Positions 27,935 to 36,750 of a DNA stretch of 64,000 nt are shown here, in pieces. The stretch comes from CAWDDG01 sp963801065 (GTDB lineage Bacteria; Actinomycetota; Actinomycetes; Jiangellales; Jiangellaceae). A program made the translations under genes and the position numbers. The stretch lies in contig CAWDDG010000006.1 of NCBI GenBank assembly GCA_963801065.1, positions 124,001-188,000 on the forward strand, in the 5' to 3' direction. Under the pieces are notes generated by a model, which saw nothing but the letters and a program-made list of their open reading frames with translations, was not told where the DNA came from and ran no database searches. Numbering within the stretch: the stretch's first letter is position 1; every line of letters starts with the position of its first letter.

Positions 27935-28717
27935 ATGACCGACGTCCTCGAACTCGCCGACGTGTCGGTGGTGCGCTCCGGCCACCACCTCCTCGACGGC
28001 GTCACCTGGGCGGTGGCCGACGGGGACCGATGGGTGGTGCTCGGGCCGAACGGTGCCGGCAAGACGACGCTCTTGCAGATCGCGTCCGCCCAGATGCACC
28101 CGAGCAGTGGGTACGCAGCGGTGCTGGGCGAGCTGCTCGGCGCTGTCGACGTGTTCGAGCTCCGACCCAGGATCGGACTGACCAGCGCGGCGCTGGCCGA
28201 GCGCATCCCCCGTCGCGAGTCCGTGCGAGACCTCGTGGTCACGGCCTCCTACGCGGTCGTCGGGCGGTGGCGTGAGGAGTACGAGGGCTACGACGCCGAC
28301 CGCGCGGCGACCCTCCTGGACCGGCTCGGCGTGGGGCATCTTGCGGACCGGACCTTCGGCACGCTGTCCGAGGGCGAGCGCAAGCGAGTGCAGATCGCGC
28401 GGGCCCTGATGACCGACCCGGAGCTGCTGCTGCTCGACGAGCCGGCGGCAGGGCTCGACCTCGGCGCACGCGAGGCGCTGGTGAGCACACTCGGCGACAT
28501 CGCGGCCGACCCGACCTCTCCGGCGACCGTGCTGGTGACGCATCACGTCGAGGAGATCCCGACCGGCTTCACCCATGCCTTGCTGCTCCGCGAAGGCCGG
28601 ATCGTCGCCGCCGGTCAGGTCGACGACATCGTCACCGACGATTCGCTGAGCGAGTGCTTCGGGCTCGCCCTGACCGTGAGCCGAAACGGCGCACGGTGGA
28701 GTGCCCGCGCGCGTTGA
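27935..28717 (+). CDS. stand-alone ABC transporter ATP-binding protein
   Basis: 260 residues. Walker A is GPNGAGKTT (about 36-44), the signature is LSEGERKRVQIAR (Glu for the usual Gly/Gln positions), Walker B is LLLLDEPAAGLD and the switch is VLVTHHVEEIPTG. The LSEGE signature and VEEIP resemble the YlmA/ModF-like cytosolic ATPases that have no permease partner. No membrane gene is adjacent (NfeD is 54 bp downstream). The start is ATG 27935, divergent from the hypothetical. Confidence 0.88.
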   Translation: MTDVLELADVSVVRSGHHLLDGVTWAVADGDRWVVLGPNGAGKTTLLQIASAQMHPSSGYAAVLGELLGAVDVFELRPRIGLTSAALAERIPRRESVRDLVVTASYAVVGRWREEYEGYDADRAATLLDRLGVGHLADRTFGTLSEGERKRVQIARALMTDPELLLLDEPAAGLDLGAREALVSTLGDIAADPTSPATVLVTHHVEEIPTGFTHALLLREGRIVAAGQVDDIVTDDSLSECFGLALTVSRNGARWSARAR

Positions 28718-28758
28718 GAAGGCGCGTCACATTCTCAAATTCCGTCCGTCTGATCGCT

Positions 28759-28764
28759 TAGGCT
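28759..28764 (+). promoter_or_regulatory. leaderless -10 element for nfeD
   Basis: TAGGCT ends exactly 6 nt before ATG 28771, putting the expected +1 on the A of the start codon. Confidence 0.55.
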
Positions 28765-28770
28765 TCGCAC

Positions 28771-29235
28771 ATGGGCGACGCGTTGGACTGGTTGAGCGAG
28801 AACGCGTGGGTTCCATGGCTCGGGCTTGCCCTGGTCAACGGCATCATCGAGACGACCACCCTCGACCTGGTCTTCCTGATGCTGGCGGGCGGCGCCCTCG
28901 CCGGTGCGCTCGCGGCCATCCTGGGAGCGAGCTTCCTCGTCCAGGCCCTGGTCGCGATCGGCACCAGTGCCGCCCTGCTCGGCGTGGTCCGCCCGGTGGC
29001 GAAACGACACCTGCACACGCCGATGGGCACCCGGACCGGCGTGGCCGCGCTGGTCGGTCGCCGGGCTTCGGTGGTCGAACGGGTGGACGGTCACGGCGGC
29101 CGGGTCAAGCTGGCCGGCGAGATCTGGTCCGCGCGCAGCTACGACGGCCGGGCCGTGATCGAGGTCGGCGCCAGCGTCGACGTCGTCGAGATCCAGGGCG
29201 CCACCGCGCTCGTGTACGAGGCGGAGGGTCCGTAG
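28771..29235 (+). CDS. NfeD family membrane protein
   Basis: 154 residues. Membrane helices span about 12-70 (LGLALVNGIIETTTLDLVFL, then AGALAAILGASFLVQALVAI). A C-terminal OB-fold domain (about 88-150) reads GVAALVGRRASVVERVDGHG and ends in a beta strand, ASVDVVEIQGATALVYE. NfeD proteins act beside SPFH/flotillin partners in membrane organisation, and the SPFH gene follows directly. Confidence 0.9.
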   Translation: MGDALDWLSENAWVPWLGLALVNGIIETTTLDLVFLMLAGGALAGALAAILGASFLVQALVAIGTSAALLGVVRPVAKRHLHTPMGTRTGVAALVGRRASVVERVDGHGGRVKLAGEIWSARSYDGRAVIEVGASVDVVEIQGATALVYEAEGP

Positions 29236-29301
29236 GCTCCGTCGTCGTATCCCACCGAGGGCGCCCACAGCGTCCACCACCTGTCGAAGGGTTGTTCGTT
29301 C

Positions 29302-30432
29302 ATGGACGTCGGTTCGGCGGTTGTCCTCATCGTTGTCGTCCTCCTCGCCGTGTTCGTTTTGGTCACGCTGGGCAGGGCGGTGCGGATCGTGCCCCAGGCG
29401 CGTGCGGGCATCGTCGAGCGCCTTGGCCGCTACAACCGCACCCTCGACCCCGGCCTGACCGTTGTCGTCCCGTTCGTCGACCGCGTGCTGCCGCTGATCG
29501 ACCTTCGCGAGCAGGTCGTCTCGTTCCCGCCGCAGCCCGTCATCACCCAGGACAACCTGGTGGTGTCGATCGACACCGTCATCTACTACCAGGTGACCGA
29601 CCCGAAGGCCGCGACGTACGAGATCGCCAACTACATCCAGGGCATCGAGCAGCTCACGGTGACCACACTGCGTAACGTCATCGGCGGCATGGACCTCGAA
29701 CGCACGCTGACCAGCCGTGAAGAGATCAACAACGCCCTGCGCGGGGTACTCGACGAGGCCACCGGCAAGTGGGGGATCCGGGTCAACCGGGTCGAGCTGA
29801 AGGCGATCGACCCGCCGCCGTCCATCCAGGACTCGATGGAGAAGCAGATGCGCGCCGACCGTGACAAGCGCGCGACGATCCTGACGGCCGAGGGTGTCCG
29901 GCAGTCGCAGATCCTCACCGCCGAGGGCCAGAAGCAAGCCTCGATCCTGACCGCCGAGGGCAACAAGCAGGCCACGGTGCTCGGCGCCGAGGCCGAGAAG
30001 CAGGCACAGATCCTGCGCGCCGACGGCGAGGCGAAGGCGATCCACGCCGTCTTCGATGCGATCCACCGAGGAAACCCGGACCAGAAGCTGCTGTCGTACC
30101 AGTACCTGCAGATGCTGCCCGAGATCGCTCGCGGCGACGCCAACAAGCTCTGGATCGTCCCGAGCGAGATCGGTGCCGCCCTCGAGGGGCTCGGCATGGC
30201 CGTGGGAAAGTTCGGGGCGGCACCGTCCGGCTACCCGGAAGGCGGGCCTGCGCCGGGAGCCCCGAGCGAGCCGGAGACGGGGCGGTTCAGCGAGATCGAG
30301 GCTGCGGCTCAGCAGGCGGCGAAGGAGAGCGAGGCAGCGGTCTCGGCGGCGGCCGAGGAGGTTCGGCAGGCGCTGGAGGCGGCACAAGAGGCGTCGGTGT
30401 CGACCGACCCACCGCAGTCTCGGCCGGGGTGA
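29302..30432 (+). CDS. SPFH/band 7 (flotillin/stomatin-like) protein
   Basis: 376 residues. The N-terminal helix is VVLIVVVLLAVFVLVTLG, then the band 7 domain begins VRIVPQARAGIVERLGRYNR, followed by LDPGLTVVVPFVDRV and LREQVVSFPPQPVITQDNLV. A coiled region (about 190-245) has repeated AEG-x-x-Q units. The Ala/Glu-rich tail (from about 320) is low complexity. It is expected to form membrane-associated oligomers with NfeD 66 bp upstream. A TAGGCT at 29233-29238 coincides with the nfeD stop. Confidence 0.92.
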   Translation: MDVGSAVVLIVVVLLAVFVLVTLGRAVRIVPQARAGIVERLGRYNRTLDPGLTVVVPFVDRVLPLIDLREQVVSFPPQPVITQDNLVVSIDTVIYYQVTDPKAATYEIANYIQGIEQLTVTTLRNVIGGMDLERTLTSREEINNALRGVLDEATGKWGIRVNRVELKAIDPPPSIQDSMEKQMRADRDKRATILTAEGVRQSQILTAEGQKQASILTAEGNKQATVLGAEAEKQAQILRADGEAKAIHAVFDAIHRGNPDQKLLSYQYLQMLPEIARGDANKLWIVPSEIGAALEGLGMAVGKFGAAPSGYPEGGPAPGAPSEPETGRFSEIEAAAQQAAKESEAAVSAAAEEVRQALEAAQEASVSTDPPQSRPG

Positions 30433-30490
30433 CGCACCGGCGGATCGCCGGAGCTTGCGCCTCAATGCCGGATGACTGGTCCGGTGGCGC

Positions 30491-31234
30491 ATGAACATGC
30501 TGGAGGCGTTGGCCGTCGTGCTCGCCGGATTGGCCGCCGGGACGATCAACACGGTCGTGGGTGCGGGCAGCCTGGTGACCTTCCCGACCCTGCTCGCCGT
30601 CGGGCTGCCCCCGGTGGTGGCGAACGTCTCCAACACGGTCGGGCTGGTACCGGGGAGCGTGTCGGGCGCGTGGGGCTACCGGCCCGAGCTCGCCGGGCAG
30701 CGGTCCCGGCTGTTCCGCCTGGGCGCGGGCACGGCCCTCGGCGCGGTCACCGGGGCGGTGCTGCTGCTCGTCCTGCCGGAGGCGGCGTTCGACGCAGTCG
30801 TTCCGGCCCTCATTCTGCTCGCCTGTGTCCTGGTCGTGGCCCAGCCCTGGCTGGTCCGTTGGTTGGGCGACCGGCCAAGGCACGAATACGGCGGTCCACT
30901 GGTCTGGGTACTGATCTTCCTGACCGGGGCGTACGGCGGGTACTTCGGTGCGGCGCAGGGTGTGCTCCTGATCGCGGTGTTGGGCCTGGGCCTGGACGAG
31001 ACGCTCCAGCGCGTCAACGCGACCAAGAACGTTCTGACCGGGCTGGCCAACCTCGTCGCTGGTGCGGTCTTCACCGTGGTAGCGGATGTGAACTGGGCAG
31101 CCGCCGGACTCGTGGCCGTGGGGGCAGCGGCGGGTGGTCTGGTCGGCGCGCCGGTCGCCCGGCACCTGCCTCCGGTCGCATTGCGGGCCGTCGTCGTCGG
31201 GGTCGGGCTGGTCGCCATCGTGACGCTACGGTGA
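30491..31234 (+). CDS. TauE/SafE-type membrane permease
   Basis: 247 residues with about eight membrane helices. The family repeat GxxxGxxNTVVGAGSLVTFPTL occurs at about 17-38 (GTINTVVGAGSLVTFPTLLA), and its second half is GAYGGYFGAAQGVLLIAVL at about 145-163, then NATKNVLTGLANLVAG. TauE/SafE proteins export sulfite or sulfoacetate, but specificity is not predictable. It ends 4 nt before the next gene and may be co-transcribed with it. Confidence 0.9.
   Translation: MNMLEALAVVLAGLAAGTINTVVGAGSLVTFPTLLAVGLPPVVANVSNTVGLVPGSVSGAWGYRPELAGQRSRLFRLGAGTALGAVTGAVLLLVLPEAAFDAVVPALILLACVLVVAQPWLVRWLGDRPRHEYGGPLVWVLIFLTGAYGGYFGAAQGVLLIAVLGLGLDETLQRVNATKNVLTGLANLVAGAVFTVVADVNWAAAGLVAVGAAAGGLVGAPVARHLPPVALRAVVVGVGLVAIVTLR
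31227..31232 (+). promoter_or_regulatory. possible leaderless -10 for the CoA-transferase/GNAT gene
   Basis: TACGGT ends 6 nt before ATG 31239, inside the last codons of the upstream permease gene. It could also be chance, since the two genes may share one transcript. Confidence 0.35.
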
Positions 31235-31238
31235 GCTG

Positions 31239-33089
31239 ATGCGGCTCCGGCCCGGGCTTGCTGCGCGCTCGTGGCGCGAGCACTGCGTCCCGGCGGACGA
31301 GGCTGTGGCGGCGGTGACGGCGGGCGCACAGGTCTTCGCCGGCGGCGCCGGAGCGACGCCGCGCATGCTGCTCAGGGCGCTGGAATCGCAGGCGGTCAAG
31401 CATCCTGGGGTCGTGCTCGTCCATGGTCTCGGCGACCGCCGGATCGGGCCCGACGAGCCGCGCTCGGTGCTCCGGCACCGGGTGTTCACCGTCGACGCGG
31501 ACACCGCCGGTCTGCTGCCGGCCGCCCGGGTCGACTACGTGCCGCTTCCGCTTGCCGAGTTGCCGCAACTCATGCGCCGCGGCCGGATCCGCATCGACGT
31601 TGCGTTCGTGCAGGTCACGCCCCCGGATGCCGCCGGGCGTTGTTCGTTGGGCGTGTCCGTCGACGCCACCCTCGAGGCGGTTCGGCAGGCGAGGCTCGTC
31701 GTCGCGGAGATCAACCCTGCGATGCCGCGTAGCGGGCCCCACAGCACCGTGCCCTTCGAACGCCTCGACGTGCTGGTCGAGGCCGACGCCGTTGTCCCGG
31801 AGTATCCACGTCCGGTCGGGAGCCCGGTCTCCGACCGGATCGCACGATACGTCGCGCGCCTCGTAGACGACGGGGCGACCCTGCAGGTGGGCCCGGGCGA
31901 CGTCCCGGACCAGGTGCTGCGCCACCTGGGGTCGCGGCGTGACCTCGGCATCCACTCCGACGTGATCACCGACACCGTCGTGGAGCTGGTGGATGCCGGC
32001 GTGGTCACCGGACGGCGAAAGACGATGAGTCGCGGCCGGATCGTGGCGAGCACGGCCGTCGGCACCCGCCGGCTCTACGACCTGCTCGACGACAACCCCC
32101 AGATCGTGCTGCGGCCGATCGACGAGGTCGGCGACCCCGATGTCGTGGCCGCCCAGCGGCGGATGGTGTCGATCACGGAGGCGGCCAGCATCGACCTGAC
32201 CGGCCAGGTGTGCGCGGAGCCGCGGGCCGGCTCCCCGTACGGCGGTGCCGGCGCGCAGGTGTGCTTCCATCGCGGAGCCGTCCGGTCGCGCGGAGGCCGG
32301 GCGATCGTCTGCCTGCAGTCGACGACCCCGGACGGACAGTCGGCGATCCGGCCGGCACTCGGTCCGGGTGAGCCGGTCACGATCGCGCGCTGGGAGGTCC
32401 ACTGGGCGGTCACCGAGTACGGCGCTGCGTACCTGCAGGGCGCCTCCCTGCGGGAGCGCGCCGTCGCACTCGTCGAGATCGCCCACCCGGACCACCGCGA
32501 TACCTTGCTGCGCCAGGCTGCCGAGCTCGGCCTAATGCCTGAAGACCAATTGCTGCGGAGCCGGCGCGCGTATCCAGTCGAAGAGGAGCGAGAGGTCGTG
32601 CTGTCCGACGGCCAGCGCGTTCTGCTGAGACCTACCAGGACGGCGGATGCGCCGTTGCTCCAGGCGTTGTTCTACCGGCTGCGCCCGGGCGACGTGCTGA
32701 CCCGCTTCTTCCGGCGGCTCTCGTCGCTGACGCTGGAGCACGCCGAGCATCTGTGCAGCGTGAACTACGAGGACGAGATGGCGTTCGCCGCCGTGATCGG
32801 CGAACAGGAGATGGAACGCGTCGTCGGCACGGCGAGCTACTTCCTCGACCCGGAGAGCGGCTTCGCCGACGTCGCCTACATGGTCGACCCGGAATGGCAG
32901 GGGCGAGGGCTCGGCACGGCCCTGCACGAGCGGGCGCTGGACTACGCACGCCGTCACGGCGTCCAGGGCTTCTCCGCCGACGTGCTCGTCGGCAGCGAGG
33001 CGATGATGTCGATCTTCCAGCGGTCGCCAGGTGCACTGGAGGTCGTCGAGGAGGACGGCCGTTACGAGGTTCTGCTCCGCTTCGCCTAA
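31239..33089 (+). CDS. bifunctional acetyl-CoA hydrolase/CoA-transferase and GNAT acetyltransferase fusion
   Basis: 616 residues. Residues 1 to about 440 form the two halves of an acetyl-CoA hydrolase/4-hydroxybutyrate CoA-transferase-like protein: VQVTPPDAAGRCSLGVSVDA, then VGPGDVPDQVLRHLGSRRDL and GAGAQVCFHRGAVRSRGG. Residues about 460-616 form a GNAT domain with the acyl-CoA loop DPEWQGRGLGTALHERAL. At the usual catalytic Glu (HTE-M-x-S-D in relatives) the sequence is GIHSDVITD, giving Asp241. Fusions of this type are known in actinobacteria, often proposed to link CoA-thioester level to protein acetylation. That role is inference. Confidence 0.88.
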   Translation: MRLRPGLAARSWREHCVPADEAVAAVTAGAQVFAGGAGATPRMLLRALESQAVKHPGVVLVHGLGDRRIGPDEPRSVLRHRVFTVDADTAGLLPAARVDYVPLPLAELPQLMRRGRIRIDVAFVQVTPPDAAGRCSLGVSVDATLEAVRQARLVVAEINPAMPRSGPHSTVPFERLDVLVEADAVVPEYPRPVGSPVSDRIARYVARLVDDGATLQVGPGDVPDQVLRHLGSRRDLGIHSDVITDTVVELVDAGVVTGRRKTMSRGRIVASTAVGTRRLYDLLDDNPQIVLRPIDEVGDPDVVAAQRRMVSITEAASIDLTGQVCAEPRAGSPYGGAGAQVCFHRGAVRSRGGRAIVCLQSTTPDGQSAIRPALGPGEPVTIARWEVHWAVTEYGAAYLQGASLRERAVALVEIAHPDHRDTLLRQAAELGLMPEDQLLRSRRAYPVEEEREVVLSDGQRVLLRPTRTADAPLLQALFYRLRPGDVLTRFFRRLSSLTLEHAEHLCSVNYEDEMAFAAVIGEQEMERVVGTASYFLDPESGFADVAYMVDPEWQGRGLGTALHERALDYARRHGVQGFSADVLVGSEAMMSIFQRSPGALEVVEEDGRYEVLLRFA

Positions 33090-33116
33090 GGGATTGACGC
33101 TCCTCTTGCGGGACGG

Positions 33117-33827
33117 CTACTTCACGGTGAAGGCGACCTCGGTAAGCGTTTGGTTGCCGCTGGCCTCGATGGCCAGCACCTCCACCTTGTACCGGGTCTT
33201 CGGCTCGAGGAACTCCGATGGGATGGGCATCGTCCGAGCAGTGGCCGGCAGGTCAGCGCTGAACACCCGAAGCGGATTCTCGCGGGTCACAAGGACCTGG
33301 TAGCTGACGATGTCGATGCCAGGCGGCGTCGCGACCGGCTCCCATTCGATGACCAGGTCGTCCGGCTGCACCGTCTGACCCTCGCTCGGCGCGACGATCT
33401 GCGGTCCGTCGGGGATGTCGTGTGTCAGCGTGGCCTCGCCCACCAGCGCGTTCCCGTCAATCGTCGTTCCCCGGAAGGTGTAGGCGCCTTCTGGGAAGAG
33501 CTGCTTGAACTCCTCGAGCGGGAAGACGTCGAACGGCGGCTCACTGCTCTCGGAGAACAGCTCCGTCAGGCCGTGGTCCATCAGGGGACCCGTGCCTTCG
33601 ACATCGAGGATCTTTTCTCCCGCAGGGTTGAAGATGCTGACCGCGCTCCATGCTTCCCCGTCGAGAAACACCTGCAGGCCGGCGTCGCCGTCGGTTGCGT
33701 TGACCTCGATCTTCAACCGAGCGTCGGCGAAGGGGATCGTCTTCCGTCCTGCCTCGGCCGCGTCGGTGGGAAGCAGCGGGATCATCCCGAGAAGTGGAAC
33801 CGCGAGGAGCACATACCGACGTCTCAT
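33117..33827 (-). CDS. secreted protein with a fibronectin-type-III-like domain
   Basis: 236 residues. There is an N-terminal signal peptide (MRRRYVLLAVPLLGMIPLLP, cleavage likely after DAAEA, about 25). The middle part resembles no family I can name (FLDGEAWSAVSIFNPAGEKI). The C-terminal 100 residues form a beta-sandwich-like unit: DLVIEWEPVATPPGIDIVSY, then KVEVLAIEASGNQTLTEVAF. No catalytic motif is seen. It is convergent with the upstream fusion gene and divergent from the ClpP-like gene. Confidence 0.75.
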   Translation of the reverse strand: MRRRYVLLAVPLLGMIPLLPTDAAEAGRKTIPFADARLKIEVNATDGDAGLQVFLDGEAWSAVSIFNPAGEKILDVEGTGPLMDHGLTELFSESSEPPFDVFPLEEFKQLFPEGAYTFRGTTIDGNALVGEATLTHDIPDGPQIVAPSEGQTVQPDDLVIEWEPVATPPGIDIVSYQVLVTRENPLRVFSADLPATARTMPIPSEFLEPKTRYKVEVLAIEASGNQTLTEVAFTVK

Positions 33828-33985
33828 GCTGCACCTTCCTCTGGTTGTGTCGGCATCGCCGCCGTAGCGATGGCCCGCCCTCTTCTAGCAACCCGTGGCT
33901 GAACGCCTGCTGAACCGACCTTCGTGACCACTTCCATGCGCGGCACGGGGGGCGCACCCTGTAGATGACCGACCGGAGGAACCCG

Positions 33986-34669
33986 ATGTCCTCGCACAGT
34001 AACGCTGCGACTTGGCCGCCCTGGCCGCCAGAGGTGCCGCCATACCGGCGGCCGGGCCCTCCCTCCGAGCCGCCGATGCCGCACCCGCCGCCGAGTCCAC
34101 CTCCGCCGGTTCCGATCATCCCGTCGTGGGAGGAGCCGGATCCGACCCAGCGGGACATCGACGTGGCGGGCCGGCTGCTCGAGCAGCGGGTGATCGTGGT
34201 CGGGGGTCATCTGGACGACCCGCTCGCCAACCGAGTTGCCGCGGAGCTGCTGCTTGTCGGAAAAAGTGACAGCCGACCCATCGAGATGCACATTTCATGC
34301 TCCGAGAGCGATCTGGACGCCTCGCTCGCACTCGCGGACGCCGTCGACCTGGTGCGTGCGCCGGTGCACGTCATCGTGCGTGGGACGCTGGCTGGCCCTG
34401 CAGTCGCCGTCCTGTGCGCCGCACAGGAACGCGCCGCACACCGCAACGCCATGCTGGTGATCTCGCTGCCGCCCTCGCGGGCTGAGGGAACCGCCGGCCA
34501 GCTGAGAGTCCAAGCCGAACAACATGAGCACAAGGTCGCTCGAATCCGGGATCTCATCACCCGCACCACCGGGCGCACCCGATCCGAGGTCGACAACGAT
34601 CTCAGATCCGGACGCGTACTCTCGGCGGACGAGGCGCTGGACTACGGCCTCATCAGCCGGGTGCTCTGA
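33986..34669 (+). CDS. catalytically degenerate ClpP-like protein with proline-rich N-terminus
   Basis: 227 residues from ATG 33986, with GGAGG 7 nt upstream. The first 45 residues are very rich in Pro (PPEVPPYRRPGPPSEPP). A ClpP fold follows: QRDIDVAGRLLEQRVIVVGG, PLANRVAAELLLVGKSD, then ITRTTGRTRSEVDNDLRSG and LSADEALDYGLISRVL. The nucleophile Ser motif (AASMG in ClpP) reads TLAGPAVAVL, and the catalytic His motif (MIHQP) reads LVISLPP, so the triad is lost. It is probably a regulatory or scaffold paralogue. No active clpP is nearby. Confidence 0.82.
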   Translation: MSSHSNAATWPPWPPEVPPYRRPGPPSEPPMPHPPPSPPPPVPIIPSWEEPDPTQRDIDVAGRLLEQRVIVVGGHLDDPLANRVAAELLLVGKSDSRPIEMHISCSESDLDASLALADAVDLVRAPVHVIVRGTLAGPAVAVLCAAQERAAHRNAMLVISLPPSRAEGTAGQLRVQAEQHEHKVARIRDLITRTTGRTRSEVDNDLRSGRVLSADEALDYGLISRVL

Positions 34670-34703
34670 TCCAGACCGGCACCGTGGGTGGGATCATGCC
34701 GGC

Positions 34704-35507
34704 GTGGCCCGGATCGTGCATGTCGCGGGACCGTCGGACGCCAGGCTGGCCGACTACGTCTCCCTGCGCGACGTCGAGCTGCGTACCTCGATCGAGACCC
34801 AGCACGGGCTCTTCCTGGCCGAGGGCGAGAAGGTGGTACGGCGGGCAGTCGGCGCCGCCTATCCCGTGCGTTCTCTGCTCATGGCACCCCGCTGGCTCGA
34901 TGCGTTGGGGGACGTCCTGGACCGGGCCGGCGACGTGCCCTGCTACGTGGCAGAACCGGACGTGATCGAGGCGGTGACGGGCTTCCACGTCCATCGGGGT
35001 GCGCTGGCGTCACTGCATCGGCGGCCGCTGCCGAGCGTCGCCGATGTGCTGGTGAGCGCCCGCCGTGTGGTCGTCCTCGAGGACCTGGTCGACCACACGA
35101 ACGTCGGCGCGGTCTTCCGGTGCGCGGCCGCGCTGGGCATGGACGCCGTGCTGCTCAGCCCGCGCTGCGCCGACCCCCTCTACCGACGCGCCGTGAAGGT
35201 CTCGATGGGCACGGTGTTCTCGGTGCCGTACGCACGGATGGCCGGGTGGTACGACGGCCTCGCGGACCTGCGCTCGGCCGGATTCGAGCTTCTGGCGCTG
35301 ACGCCGGCTACGGACTCGGTCGAGCTCGAGAGCGTGTCACTCGGGGACCGTGTCGCGCTGGTCGTGGGCACCGAGGGTGACGGCCTCTCACCGCGATGGC
35401 TGGACCAGGTCGACCGCCGCGTCCGCATCCCGATGACCGGCGGTGTCGACTCGCTGAACGTCGCCGCGGCCGCCGCGATCGCGTGCTACGTGCTGACCCG
35501 GCGATGA
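34704..35507 (+). CDS. SpoU/TrmH family RNA 2'-O-methyltransferase
   Basis: 267 residues from GTG 34704. The N-terminal substrate-binding domain ends near residue 100 (HGLFLAEGEKVVRRA). The SPOUT knot holds the three family motifs: DLVDHTNVGAVFRCAAALGM (motif 1), VALVVGTEGDGLSPRW (motif 2) and RIPMTGGVDSLNVAAAAAIA (motif 3). It methylates a ribose in tRNA or rRNA using SAM; the site is not predictable. It is convergent with the 52-aa zinc-ribbon gene, 5 bp away. Confidence 0.92.
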   Translation: MARIVHVAGPSDARLADYVSLRDVELRTSIETQHGLFLAEGEKVVRRAVGAAYPVRSLLMAPRWLDALGDVLDRAGDVPCYVAEPDVIEAVTGFHVHRGALASLHRRPLPSVADVLVSARRVVVLEDLVDHTNVGAVFRCAAALGMDAVLLSPRCADPLYRRAVKVSMGTVFSVPYARMAGWYDGLADLRSAGFELLALTPATDSVELESVSLGDRVALVVGTEGDGLSPRWLDQVDRRVRIPMTGGVDSLNVAAAAAIACYVLTRR

Positions 35508-35512
35508 GGATC

Positions 35513-35671
35513 TCAGGCAACCGCCGCGACCGGGATGCGCTCGGGCAGCGGCAGGTCGCCGACGAACACGGCAGCGCCGCAACCGGTGCAGGCCCACTCG
35601 TAGTCCACCCCGTCCGGTACCGGCTCGATGAGCCGGACGATGCCACAGTCAGAACACCACAGCGAGGTCAT
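35513..35671 (-). CDS. 52-aa zinc-ribbon protein
   Basis: A small gene, read directly from the minus strand: MTSLWCSDCGIVRLIEPVPD, then GVDYEWACTGCGAAVFVGDL, ending PERIPVAAVA. Two CxxC knuckles (residues 6-9 and 28-31) spaced 18 residues apart are a classical zinc ribbon. AAAGGA is about 11 nt before the ATG. The stop lies 5 bp from the convergent methyltransferase stop. Small ribbons of this type often bind nucleic acid or a partner protein. Function unknown. Confidence 0.7.
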   Translation of the reverse strand: MTSLWCSDCGIVRLIEPVPDGVDYEWACTGCGAAVFVGDLPLPERIPVAAVA

Positions 35672-35813
35672 TTCACCGCCCGTCCTTTCACACCATTACC
35701 GTCGCAGAGGACGGGGACATCCCCGCGGAGGCGCGCCGGGTCCGGAATTGGACGTTGGCCAGGCAGGCTAAGACGAGAGATGATCGTGAGGCACGTGTCG
35801 GAGGGAGCGGTTG

Positions 35814-36728
35814 ATGCAGACGGTGTGGAAGGGGTCGATCTCGTTCGGCCTGGTGTCGATCCCGGTCCGGCTCGTCGCCGCCACCGAGGAGAAGAACGTC
35901 AGCTTCCGTCAGGTCCACGCGGCTGACGGTGGTCGGATCCGGTACCAGCGGATCTGTGAAATCGGTGGGCACGAGGTGGCGTACGCCGACATCGCCAAGG
36001 GCTACGAACTGCCCGGTGGCGACATGGTCATCCTCGACGACGACGACCTGGCCGACCTGCCCATCGCGTCGAGCAAGGTGGTGGAGGTGCAGGCGTTCGT
36101 ACCGCTCGACGACATCGACCCGACTGCGCTCAACCGCGCGTACTACGCCGAGCCCAGTGCCGACCCCAAGCCGTACGTCCTGTTCCGCGACGCGCTCGAG
36201 AAGGCCGGCCGGGTTGCCATCGTCAAGGTCTCCCTCCGCAACCGTGAGCGGCTGGCCGTGCTGCGCCCACGCGAGGGTGTGCTCGTCGTGCAGACGATGC
36301 TCTGGCCGGACGAGGTGCGTCGGCCCGACTTCCGCTTCCTCGACGACCAGGTGACCGTGCGCTCGCAGGAGATGCGCATGGCCGAGTCGTACATCGACGC
36401 CATGGCGGAGGAGTTCGAGCCGGAGGAGTACGTCGACGAGTACCGGGAGGCCCTGCTGGAGGTCGTCCAGGCGAAGGTCGCCGGTGCCGAGATCACCAAG
36501 GCGCCAGAGGCCGCGCCGGACGAGGGCAAGGTCGTCGACCTGATGGATGCGCTGCGCCGCAGCGTCGCCGAGGCGAAGAAGCAGCGCGGCGAGGGCGACG
36601 GCGCCGCACGCCCGGCCAAGGCAGTGCCGGTGAAGAAGGCCGCCGCGAAGAAGGCGCCAGCCAAGAAGGCACCGGCGAAGAAGGCAGCGACGGCCAAGAA
36701 GACGGCCGCCAAGCGCAAGTCGGCATAG
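35814..36728 (+). CDS. ku: bacterial non-homologous end-joining protein Ku
   Basis: 304 residues from ATG 35814. The Ku beta-barrel begins MQTVWKGSISFGLVSIPVRL and includes KGYELPGGDMVILDDDDL and AYYAEPSADPKPYVLFRDAL. The C-terminal tail (about 260-304) is an AKKAPAKKA-type Lys/Ala repeat that binds DNA, as in mycobacterial and streptomycete Ku. It forms a ring dimer on DNA ends and recruits LigD. No ligD is in the window. TAAGAC at 35769 could be a -10. Confidence 0.95.
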   Translation: MQTVWKGSISFGLVSIPVRLVAATEEKNVSFRQVHAADGGRIRYQRICEIGGHEVAYADIAKGYELPGGDMVILDDDDLADLPIASSKVVEVQAFVPLDDIDPTALNRAYYAEPSADPKPYVLFRDALEKAGRVAIVKVSLRNRERLAVLRPREGVLVVQTMLWPDEVRRPDFRFLDDQVTVRSQEMRMAESYIDAMAEEFEPEEYVDEYREALLEVVQAKVAGAEITKAPEAAPDEGKVVDLMDALRRSVAEAKKQRGEGDGAARPAKAVPVKKAAAKKAPAKKAPAKKAATAKKTAAKRKSA

Positions 36729-36750
36729 GCGGCCGAGCCCAACCTTTCGC

